A DNA stretch of 64,000 bases from Methanolobus bombayensis (GTDB lineage: Archaea > Halobacteriota > Methanosarcinia > Methanosarcinales > Methanosarcinaceae), in the NCBI RefSeq assembly GCF_017873415.1, contig NZ_JAGGKD010000005.1, positions 186,001 to 250,000 of the forward strand. The letters are read 5' to 3'. Below, one piece after another: positions 56,911 through 64,000 of the stretch. A program made the translations under genes and the position numbers. Numbering within the stretch: position 1 is the stretch's first letter; every line of letters starts with the position of its first letter. The notes beneath the pieces are model-generated. The model saw nothing but the letters and a program-made list of their open reading frames with translations. It was not told where the DNA came from and did not search any database.

Positions 56911-58149
56911 ATGGAACTGGAATTTAAGGGTGCGTGCAGGGAGGTCGGAAGATCGGCCGTCCTTGTGGACGAAAAGGTCATGATGGATTACGGAGTTTCT
57001 CCGGGAGAACATATTAAGTATCCTGTGAACGGGTCCAGGCCGCAGGCAATTCTTGTTTCACACGCGCATATTGACCATTCAGGTGCTGTTCCAAATCTTA
57101 TGGACCTTGAACCCGATGTTTTCATGACTCCACCTACTTTTGATCTTTCACATATGCTTGCACAGGATACTCTCAGGATCGCTGAAAGGGAAGGCGAGAT
57201 GCCTGCATATGATTCCATTGAGCTTTCAAAGTTTGCTCATAACACTAAACAAATTGATACCGGTGTTCCATTTCATACTCATGGATATGATGTCGAATTC
57301 CTTGATGCAGGACACATACCCGGTGCTTCTTCGATACATCTGACAGACAAAGATAACAGAAGCCTGTTCTATACCGGTGACATCAATACAGCCGACACAA
57401 GACTTGTCCCGGGAGCTGTTGATTTTCCTGATTCTGACATACTTATTACTGAAAGCACATATTTCGGAGATGAACATCCGCCCCGAAAGGAAGTTGAAAA
57501 CCAGTTCATAGATTCCGTAATGGATACTCTGGATATAGGTGGAACTGTTATTGTTCCTGCATTTGCCATCGGCAGGACGCAGGAGATACTAATGCTGCTG
57601 GATGCACATGGTATCAGGGCTTACGTGGATGGGATGGGAGTCAGGGCATACAAACTGATGACAAAACATCCGGAATATATCCGAAACCCTACTCATCTTA
57701 AAAGGGCATTTGATAATTCCATTGCAGTAAAAGGAAGAAAACGTGACTCAGTACGTCTGGAATCATCTGTTATTGTTACAACGGCAGGTATGCTGAACGG
57801 TGGTCCTGTATTGTATTATATCAGCAAGAAATTCAAAGACCCGAAATCCAAGATTATACTTACAGGTTACCAGGTCGAGGGTACAAATGGCAGGATGGCT
57901 ATGGATAACGGTATAATTGAAAATGATGGGGTTATCCAGCACCTGAAACCGAAGATCGAGCAATATGATTTCTCTGCTCATTCAGGCGACAAAGAACTTA
58001 AGGAAATGGTTAAGGATTTCTGTGACAGGGGAACTGAGCATGTGTTCACAATGCATGGTGACAACTGTGAAGGATTTGCTGACTGGATCAATGAAGAGGT
58101 CGGTGTGAAAGCTTTTGCTCCTGAGATAGGAGAACGGTTTAGCGTATAA
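56911..58149 (+). CDS. Beta-CASP metallo-beta-lactamase nuclease, aCPSF2 type
   Basis: 412 residues. Metallo-beta-lactamase motifs SHAHIDHSGAVP (about residues 50-61), GHIPGASS, YTGDINTADTRL and ITESTYFGDEHPPR, then the beta-CASP region with VPAFAIGRTQE and the closing EQYDFSAHSGDKEL. There is no N-terminal KH pair, so it is the aCPSF2/RNase J-like form rather than aCPSF1. Acts in RNA processing or decay, probably as endonuclease. Starts 16 bases after topA and likely co-transcribed. Confidence 0.9.
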   Translation: MELEFKGACREVGRSAVLVDEKVMMDYGVSPGEHIKYPVNGSRPQAILVSHAHIDHSGAVPNLMDLEPDVFMTPPTFDLSHMLAQDTLRIAEREGEMPAYDSIELSKFAHNTKQIDTGVPFHTHGYDVEFLDAGHIPGASSIHLTDKDNRSLFYTGDINTADTRLVPGAVDFPDSDILITESTYFGDEHPPRKEVENQFIDSVMDTLDIGGTVIVPAFAIGRTQEILMLLDAHGIRAYVDGMGVRAYKLMTKHPEYIRNPTHLKRAFDNSIAVKGRKRDSVRLESSVIVTTAGMLNGGPVLYYISKKFKDPKSKIILTGYQVEGTNGRMAMDNGIIENDGVIQHLKPKIEQYDFSAHSGDKELKEMVKDFCDRGTEHVFTMHGDNCEGFADWINEEVGVKAFAPEIGERFSV

Positions 58150-58196
58150 GAATCAAATTTTGTATAAGTGTTGCAATTTCTGTAATCTCTTGTTTT

Positions 58197-58838
58197 TTAC
58201 AGGCATGAGGGATCTGAACAGCTAATGTCTTCATTCATCTTTTTTGCTTTTGACATTGCAGCTTTCAGGTTCTCTATTGCATCAATGTGTTCAGGGTCTA
58301 TTTTAAGTACCCTGTTGAAACACTCGACAGCATCTTCATATTTCCCAAGACCAAAATAAGCAAGACCTTTTTTATTCCACACAACGGCAAACTTGTTGTC
58401 AAGTTCGATCTCCTTGTGGACCTTACTATAACATTTAATTGCTTCATTGTGCTTACCCATTACTCCGAGAATGTCTCCTTTGTTTACCCAGGCATTCTCA
58501 TTTGATGGATCTATTTTGAGTATTCGGTTATAACATTTAATTGCAGCTTCACAGTTGCCGATTTTAAAAAGGATAGCTCCCATGTTACACCAGACATCGA
58601 CATCTTTTTTATTAAGGCGAACAGACCTTTTGAAGCATTCAAGAGCTTCGTCATCCATTCCAAGAAAAGAAAGTGCTATTCCTTTGTTATTCCAGACCAA
58701 TGCGAGTGCTTCATTACTCCATAGCTCAGGGTCCAGATCTTCATATTCAAGTATAAGTGAAAAATATTCTATTTTTTCTTCCGGATCTTCTGCTTCAAAT
58801 GCTAATTTGAACCATTCCTCCGGCGTATCAGAATCCAT
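58197..58838 (-). CDS. TPR repeat protein
   Basis: 213 residues with four to five tetratricopeptide repeats of the standard 34-residue type: NKGIALSFLGMDDEALECFKRSVRLN, NMGAILFKIGNCEAAIKCYNRILKID, NKGDILGVMGKHNEAIKCYSKV, NKKGLAYFGLGKYEDAVECFNRVLKID. No signal peptide or membrane span, so presumably a soluble adaptor. Convergent with aCPSF2; the partner is unknown. Confidence 0.85.
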   Translation of the reverse strand: MDSDTPEEWFKLAFEAEDPEEKIEYFSLILEYEDLDPELWSNEALALVWNNKGIALSFLGMDDEALECFKRSVRLNKKDVDVWCNMGAILFKIGNCEAAIKCYNRILKIDPSNENAWVNKGDILGVMGKHNEAIKCYSKVHKEIELDNKFAVVWNKKGLAYFGLGKYEDAVECFNRVLKIDPEHIDAIENLKAAMSKAKKMNEDISCSDPSCL

Positions 58839-59046
58839 TCAACCAACCAACTCCAGAATAATGTAATATCCTGAAATGATATCACATTTGCGTCAATCTA
58901 TATTCACTTTTTACTTTTCCTTAATGTACATAACATATTAATTAAGTTATCGAAATTATTCGGAATCTAGTTATGAATATATTACATAATCAATAAAAAA
59001 TATAATTTAATATGACCATAAAATACAAACTGTGATTAGTTTATTC

Positions 59047-59622
59047 CTATGTTTGGTTGACACATATATCAACTGGAGCATTGCGAATTTCATCAATATG
59101 CATCAACTTGTTCGCATCAATTCCCACAAGACACATGCCCTTTTTGTCCATTGACCATACATGAAATTTTTCTTTCACATCCTCAGGAATTTGTTCAGAT
59201 GGCAATTCCTCTGGTTTGATGCTACATTCCTGCAGACCCGGATACTCGTCAGGATTCAATTCCATGATAGCGATAACTTTTTTCAGATCTGATAATAGAA
59301 CAGTGATATCTTCATGGTCCCAATTGCGTATGCGCTCACAGATAATAGGTAGTAGTATTTTTGCAACACCTGAATTTGCAAGAATCTTGCATGACAGACA
59401 AAGAGCAGCATTGTCATACTTTACATTGTCATTCGGTCCCCTAAAGCAGAAAATTCCTTCACTGACAAGTTTTTCAAGGTCAGGTGGAACTTCAGATTTT
59501 TTGATGGCATCTTCTACTGTTCTCACATCAAAATCATATTCCTCGGCAATTTTCCAGATGGCTTTTTCGATAACGATTCCATTGTCTATCATTCTGACAC
59601 ATCCTGCCGGCATAACATGCAT
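59047..59622 (-). CDS. Unknown protein, Asp/Glu-rich
   Basis: 191 residues (181 if the Met at 59592 is used); not recognised. Sections: a helical first part (IEKAIWKIAEEYDFDVRTVEDAIKKSEVP), a middle with several Cys (FCFRGP, ALCLSCK, IICERI), and a C-terminal beta-rich part (FHVWSMDKKGMCLVGIDANKLMHIDE). No signal peptide or membrane span. It lies 28 bases after mobA and is probably the last gene of the DUF460-mobA transcript. Confidence 0.6.
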   Translation of the reverse strand: MHVMPAGCVRMIDNGIVIEKAIWKIAEEYDFDVRTVEDAIKKSEVPPDLEKLVSEGIFCFRGPNDNVKYDNAALCLSCKILANSGVAKILLPIICERIRNWDHEDITVLLSDLKKVIAIMELNPDEYPGLQECSIKPEELPSEQIPEDVKEKFHVWSMDKKGMCLVGIDANKLMHIDEIRNAPVDICVNQT

Positions 59623-59650
59623 ATTGCCACTAATTAGTTTCTTTATGGTA

Positions 59651-60253
59651 TTATTCCAGCTTCAGCATATCTGATGGTGTATTAATGTTAACAAAACTCT
59701 TAAAATCTTGGTCTATTGTCCTGATAATTTCGGATTCCAGATAGATAACATTATCCAGAAAAGATACCGGAGAAAGAATACTTCTGTTGCCCTCATTAAG
59801 AGCATTTTCTATTGCTTCAAGCATGGTGTCTCTTTTATAAACTGCATGTAACGGTTCTTTTGTACCATACTCGCTTATCGGTATCAGTGCATCATGTTCC
59901 CCGACCATGTTGAACATCATATCAATAAGCGCCCTGTTAAGATATGGCATGTCACATGCAACAGTAAAAACATATTCTCCGTAAGCTCTCTCAAAACCGG
60001 AAAGCATCCCTGCAAGAGGACCGGTATTTTTTATCCTGTCGGTTACCACTTTTCTGTTGTGAAGATAGGAAGAGAATTCATGAACCTGTTCTTCATCTCT
60101 CAGGGATATTATCACTTCATCGGAAACATCATCCAGAACAGATAATGAACGCTCCAGAAGTGTATTATTTTCAAACATCATAAGGGCTTTTTCCCTGCCA
60201 TTCATCCGGGTACCCAGTCCTCCAGCAAGCAGGAGTGATGAACGCTTTATCAT
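59651..60253 (-). CDS. mobA: MobA-like nucleotidyltransferase (molybdenum cofactor guanylyltransferase)
   Basis: 200 residues. N-terminal LLLAGGLGTRMNGREKALMMF is the nucleotide-binding signature of MobA, with TGPLAGMLSGF and VACDMPYLNRALI (Asp metal site) and KEPLHAVYKRD following. It would attach GMP to molybdopterin for formylmethanofuran or other Mo/W enzymes. Start ATG overlaps the DUF460 stop by four bases. Related CofC/glucose-1-phosphate transferases share the first motif; the DMPYL segment favours MobA. Confidence 0.87.
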   Translation of the reverse strand: MIKRSSLLLAGGLGTRMNGREKALMMFENNTLLERSLSVLDDVSDEVIISLRDEEQVHEFSSYLHNRKVVTDRIKNTGPLAGMLSGFERAYGEYVFTVACDMPYLNRALIDMMFNMVGEHDALIPISEYGTKEPLHAVYKRDTMLEAIENALNEGNRSILSPVSFLDNVIYLESEIIRTIDQDFKSFVNINTPSDMLKLE

Positions 60254-62229
60254 ACAAGTCCTCTCCTGCGCTCACTTCTGTATTCCTCAAGAATTGACTG
60301 GAACTGCTCCTGCTCTTTTTCCCGGAGACGCTCTTCAGCTTTTTCTTTCCATTTTTTGATGGATTCATCCAGCATATCAGGATCAACTGATGCCAGGTCT
60401 CCAACACGGTGAACTCTAACGTCTTTCAACACCGGGATCTCGTTATCATAAAACGCTTCCAGCGCAGCATGCGGCATATCTTCGGATATCAAAACAGCTT
60501 TAACTTTTGATTCTGACAACAGTGATGCAGTAACAGGCCCGCCTCCACTTGGATCTTTCAGGAACACCACATCATTCTCCTTGATCCCATAAAGTTCTCT
60601 TGTGTGCTGTATTGCTTCTTTTGTAAAGGCAGATATCACTTTTACAGGCATGCCTTCGCCTTTCACTTCTTTTTTGCGTATCTGTTTCAGGCGCTTGTTC
60701 TGCCTGCGCTGGTTCTTGAGATTCTTCCTGCTTTTTGCAAGTTCTTTATTCAGGCGATTTATCTCGTTATCCCTGATCTGTATCTCTCTTTCCCTTTTCA
60801 CCTGTTTGTAGATAGAATTCTTAGTTTTGTTGATACGCATCTCAAGTTTCTCTATATTTTTATCCTTCTGCCCTGCTTCATATTTCAATTCTGATACATA
60901 ATCTTTGAGCTGTTTGATCTGGGCATTCTTTTGCCGGAGTTCCTCACGTAGTTTCTTTACCAGTTCATCAGTTTCTGTAAGTTCTTCTTTGGCAGGCTCT
61001 GGTTCCGGTTTGACAAGGACCTGTATCTTTGACTCAGAAGCTACTTTCTCGATGGCTTCCTCAATGGAATCTCCATTAATTACATGGAATTTGATGCTGT
61101 CCGTATTGAGGTATTTAGGTGTTCTTTTTTCTACTCTGGAAAAGACATTCTTGTAGGATTTATATGTTGCAAGGGCTGCTGTAAGTGAATCGCGCTCATG
61201 GTCGTTGGAATAGCCGAATGTGCGTGCAAGAGCTATCTTTTCCTCTGCTCTTATCTCACCGCCGGGACTCCATATAACCGCGTTGAAACTGCGGCGTATC
61301 TTTTCTACTGCAGAAGGTGTGGGGTAAACATCTGTGGCAACAATTGCAGGTTTTCCGTATTCGGATATCATTCTGACAACTTCGTCGTGTGAAATCCCGC
61401 GAATGCTTTCCGAGAGCAGAAGTTCTCCATCAAGCGAAAGGATTGCAATTCCTACAGTTGTTCCAGGATCGATACCTACTATGGTGTATTTCCTTCCGGC
61501 TTTTTTCAGGGGCAGATATTGTATCTTGTCCCGTTCCACACTTTTAACAGTAACCTGCACATCAGCATTTGAAGACGGTTTTACAGGAACTCTGTCCCGA
61601 CGTGCTTTTACTGTGAATTCCGACCTTACGTAACCGCCGAAACCTTCGGTAATGTGCTCGGTATATCTGTATCCGGTATCTCTGGAGAATTTACGCAGGA
61701 TGCTCTCTATTTCCCTGCTTTTTTCTTTGACCGCACCGTGAACTTTCCTACGATAGCGGTTCTGGCTCCATCCGCCTCTTCCAAGGGAACGTGCACGGCT
61801 AACCTTGATGCGTGTAATATCCTCAAAAAGAGAAACTTCTTCTCCAACCCCAAGGCTTGCAAGTATGGCACAGGCCTCCGCTTCCTGGACAGGATCGAAC
61901 TGATTAATTGAAAGTCCATGTTCCTTAGCTAGTCTGAGCAGAGGTTTCTGGTGAATTCCTCCGGTAACCTGTACAAGTCTGGTGTTGTCAGGGAGCTTTT
62001 CAAGAAAACGAATAAGACCTTTTTTGTTCGGTGCAAGCTCAAAAATGTTGTCAACTGCAATGTAATCCGGCCGGTCCTTGTTCAGCATGCGCAGTATCCT
62101 GTGAAGTCTGACCATGGTGTAATGACTGATTTCTCCGTCCCTTAGCACGGCAACGGCATATCGGGGAGCTTCCTGCGCTCTGGCTGATCCCTTTGCTATG
62201 TCAATGCCGTATATAACCCCGTTTTGCAT
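60250..62229 (-). CDS. DUF460 protein, RNase H-fold with coiled coil
   Basis: 659 residues of the archaeal COG2433/DUF460 family. The N-terminal section begins VIYGIDIAKGSARAQEAPRY; an RNase H/YqgF-like part (about 245-350) has VGIDPGTTVGIAILSLDGE and later DERDSL-like NDHERDSLTAALATYKSYKN. A long coiled coil (about 425-520) follows, then a C-terminal alpha/beta domain. The acidic residues of the RNase H fold look present, so nuclease activity is possible. Conserved in archaea, function unsettled. Confidence 0.88.
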   Translation of the reverse strand: MQNGVIYGIDIAKGSARAQEAPRYAVAVLRDGEISHYTMVRLHRILRMLNKDRPDYIAVDNIFELAPNKKGLIRFLEKLPDNTRLVQVTGGIHQKPLLRLAKEHGLSINQFDPVQEAEACAILASLGVGEEVSLFEDITRIKVSRARSLGRGGWSQNRYRRKVHGAVKEKSREIESILRKFSRDTGYRYTEHITEGFGGYVRSEFTVKARRDRVPVKPSSNADVQVTVKSVERDKIQYLPLKKAGRKYTIVGIDPGTTVGIAILSLDGELLLSESIRGISHDEVVRMISEYGKPAIVATDVYPTPSAVEKIRRSFNAVIWSPGGEIRAEEKIALARTFGYSNDHERDSLTAALATYKSYKNVFSRVEKRTPKYLNTDSIKFHVINGDSIEEAIEKVASESKIQVLVKPEPEPAKEELTETDELVKKLREELRQKNAQIKQLKDYVSELKYEAGQKDKNIEKLEMRINKTKNSIYKQVKREREIQIRDNEINRLNKELAKSRKNLKNQRRQNKRLKQIRKKEVKGEGMPVKVISAFTKEAIQHTRELYGIKENDVVFLKDPSGGGPVTASLLSESKVKAVLISEDMPHAALEAFYDNEIPVLKDVRVHRVGDLASVDPDMLDESIKKWKEKAEERLREKEQEQFQSILEEYRSERRRGLV

Positions 62230-62286
62230 ACAATCTAATTTATGTTACTACTAAGATATATCAATGACCACTGACAGTTTCCAGCT

Positions 62287-63174
62287 TCAGCTCTGTATTA
62301 TCTCTGACACTATCTCCCGGGAATCTCTGTCTATCCTGTATTTTCGCTTGAAGTGTTTCAGGACATTGGATACATCTCTTTCAAGCAGTTCCTCAGCATG
62401 TGGATGACTTATCTCAACATACTGTGGCCAGTCAATGAACTGAACTCCTCTCTCGTTCACAAAGATATTGTACTCACTGAGGTCTGAATGAATGTACCCT
62501 TTTTCATAGACAAGAGCTATCTGCGTTAGAATCTCATTAAGGAACCACTCCGGGTCTTCAAGTTTTGTTTTGTAGAGGAGTGTTCCCTTTGCCACATCCA
62601 TTACAAGCGCATGACGGTTGTTGTCTATAAGTTTTGGAACGGATACTTCAGGATAGAGCTCTTTTAAAATGGCAGCCTCTCTTTTTGCAGCCAATCTTGC
62701 TGCATATATCCATGAAAAATGTTCCTTCCCTTCAAGGTGAGATCGTGTCCTTTTGACGGTCTTAAAACTGGTCCTGCCTTCCCTGTGGAACTTAAGAATG
62801 ACGCCCTGAGCTTCGCCAAATGCCAGTTCAGGTTCCTTGACAGCCTCATGAACCACAGATTCCTTTCCGACACCAATCTCATCCCCAATGGCACTGATCG
62901 TCCCTCTTTTAACCAATGTGTTAAGAGCAAGTGTATCGTAGCCGTCAAAGTATATCTGGTAACCCTCGTATGGCTGGTTGGTGCCGATTACCATGTTGTT
63001 CCTGATGAGTTTTTTAAGTTTGAACTCAAGATCTGAGTGTGAAAGGCGCGTGTATTTCATTATATCTTCAGCAGGCACCCATTCAAAGTGCTTCATGCCT
63101 ATTTCAATACCTGCAAGTATACGCAGGTCTTTACTGTCCAGTTCCCTGAATAACTTCACAACGTCGTCTATCAT
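62287..63174 (-). CDS. rio2: RIO2 family serine/threonine kinase-ATPase
   Basis: 295 residues. A winged-helix N-terminus (about 1-80) precedes the RIO kinase domain: GVGKESVVHEAV (P-loop), ILKFHREGRTSFKTVKRTR with the catalytic Lys, KEHFSWIYAARLAAKREAAIL, HSDLSEYNIFV (catalytic loop, Asp/Asn) and FIDWPQYVE (metal-binding Asp). RIO2 works in late maturation of the small ribosomal subunit. 51 bases after larC on the same strand. Confidence 0.93.
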   Translation of the reverse strand: MIDDVVKLFRELDSKDLRILAGIEIGMKHFEWVPAEDIMKYTRLSHSDLEFKLKKLIRNNMVIGTNQPYEGYQIYFDGYDTLALNTLVKRGTISAIGDEIGVGKESVVHEAVKEPELAFGEAQGVILKFHREGRTSFKTVKRTRSHLEGKEHFSWIYAARLAAKREAAILKELYPEVSVPKLIDNNRHALVMDVAKGTLLYKTKLEDPEWFLNEILTQIALVYEKGYIHSDLSEYNIFVNERGVQFIDWPQYVEISHPHAEELLERDVSNVLKHFKRKYRIDRDSREIVSEIIQS

Positions 63175-63225
63175 CTGAACTCCTAATTGCCGGGATGGTT
63201 TAGATTGTTTGTGGTTAGATTGAAT

Positions 63226-64000
63226 CTATAATCCAAACTTCCCCCAGGCCTCTTCCTCAACCCTGCGAATCACTTCTTTAAGTGGCAGTCCAACCTTATC
63301 AGCAATCTTCCTGCAGTCCTCATACTCAGCAGAAATATGAAGCACTTCGCCTGTTTTATCCTGTGCGATTTTCACGGCACTGGTAAAATTCTCACCCTTA
63401 AGATGAATGTCAACACTATCCATTCTCCTGTCAGCAACAAAGCGGTGAGCCGTAGGAATCACACGAATTCCCAGTGTGCCGGTTTCTTTCATCATCTCTC
63501 TGGCAACACGTTCGCTGTTCTGGGATTTTGTGATAACTTTGATTATATGGCCTGATCTGCCTTTCTTCATAATTGTAGGAGTTATGGCAACATCCCTTGC
63601 ACCTGCTGCGAGTAATTTATCAAACAGGTTTCCGAGAACCTCACCTGTTACATCGTCAACATTTGTTTCCAGAACTTCTATCTGGTCTTTGGTCAGGATA
63701 TCGTCCATCTCAACAAGCATGCTTCTAAGGACATTCGGGTCTTCAGTGTCAGCATCGCCTGCACCGTATCCGATAGAAAGGATTTTTCCTTTTGGCAGAT
63801 CATTAATGGGTTTTGCAAAATATGACAGCAGAGCGGCACCTGTTGGCGTGAGAAGTTCTCTCTTGCCGGAGCCATAAGATAAGAGATTTCCTGAACGCAG
63901 AATCTCCAGTGTTGCAGGTGCCGGAACAGCCATAAGCCCGTGTGCAGCCTTTACCTTTCCTCCGCCAACGTTGACAGGTGTGCAGAATATCGCTTCGGCA
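63226..64000 (-). CDS. larC: LarC, nickel pincer cofactor biosynthesis protein (DUF111), 5' end cut by window
   Basis: Frame remains open to base 64000; the visible 258 residues are the C-terminal part. The stretch just before the first Met (NVGGGKVKAAHGLMAVPAPAT) is the family's HG-x-x-x-VPAPA motif, so that Met is internal. Also seen: LLTPTGAALL, ETNVDDVTGEVLG and ATSLAP-like TPTIMKKGRSGH. In Lactiplantibacillus LarC inserts nickel into the pincer nucleotide of lactate racemase; in methanogens the role is unknown, though nickel handling is plausible. Confidence 0.88.
   Translation of the reverse strand, partial: AEAIFCTPVNVGGGKVKAAHGLMAVPAPATLEILRSGNLLSYGSGKRELLTPTGAALLSYFAKPINDLPKGKILSIGYGAGDADTEDPNVLRSMLVEMDDILTKDQIEVLETNVDDVTGEVLGNLFDKLLAAGARDVAITPTIMKKGRSGHIIKVITKSQNSERVAREMMKETGTLGIRVIPTAHRFVADRRMDSVDIHLKGENFTSAVKIAQDKTGEVLHISAEYEDCRKIADKVGLPLKEVIRRVEEEAWGKFGL

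Overview
The window is chromosomal DNA of a methanogenic archaeon, most likely a methylotrophic member of the Methanosarcinaceae (Methanolobus/Methanococcoides-like; genus is a guess). The evidence is a complete mcrBDCGA operon with a divergent mmp10, a split archaeal RNA polymerase operon (rpoH-B''-B'-A'-A''-rpl30e-nusA-rps12), the large subunit of PolD, archaeal CoA-synthesis enzymes (pantoate kinase, phosphopantothenate synthetase), an archaellin, TATA-box promoters, oligo-T terminators and tRNA genes with encoded CCA. I saw no insertion sequence, prophage, CRISPR array, rRNA or sign of recent transfer. Coding density is high.

Layout. 1-8940 (minus): transcription and translation operon, running off the left edge in rps12, with tRNA-Lys upstream. 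The rpoB'' gene has no ATG/GTG/TTG at its conserved N-terminus; a well-placed Shine-Dalgarno points to an AUA start. 9321-16517 (minus): a compact cluster joining CoA synthesis (coaBC, pantoate kinase, phosphopantothenate synthetase) to S-adenosylhomocysteine recycling (dadD, ahcY), with a prohibitin-like membrane protein and an HD hydrolase between. 16624-19103: a lone MNT nucleotidyltransferase, then two secreted lipoproteins (GH114-like and an FGE-like protein lacking the catalytic cysteines). 19226-23597 (minus): livKHMGF amino-acid ABC transporter. 23787-26227 (plus): a VLRF1/Vms1-type putative peptidyl-tRNA hydrolase, an unknown coiled-coil protein and RlmE. 26405-30333: TPR protein, DUF211, PHP hydrolase, cyclase-family hydrolase and a solitary archaellin with an enlarged outer domain.

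30444-39269: the methanogenesis block. McrABG form methyl-coenzyme M reductase, McrC and McrD are accessory proteins, and Mmp10, transcribed divergently, methylates an arginine of McrA. A hydantoinase/oxoprolinase-like ATPase sits just downstream of mcrA behind its own promoter. 39298-45552: PolD DP2, a small secreted protein with a palindromic promoter element, a winged-helix regulator, tRNA-Leu(CAA) and, 17 bases after it, the two-subunit fumarase. 45597-50502 (minus): a type IV pilus/Tad-like machine (MinD-like protein with a degenerate P-loop, secretion ATPase, two TadC-type membrane proteins). 50682-54329: Tsr3, a LOG-like protein, exonuclease III, and an oxidative-stress operon (Fur-family regulator, peroxiredoxin, ferritin-like protein) with a palindromic candidate operator. 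54651-64000: topoisomerase I, aCPSF2 nuclease, TPR protein, an unknown protein, MobA-like transferase, DUF460, RIO2 kinase and the start-proximal part of larC running off the right edge.

The best candidates for new biology are the AUA start of rpoB'', the HyuA-like ATPase next to mcr, the VLRF1-unknown-RlmE gene group, and the pilus MinD protein without its P-loop lysine. All functional calls come from reading translated sequence and motifs; no database search was run.
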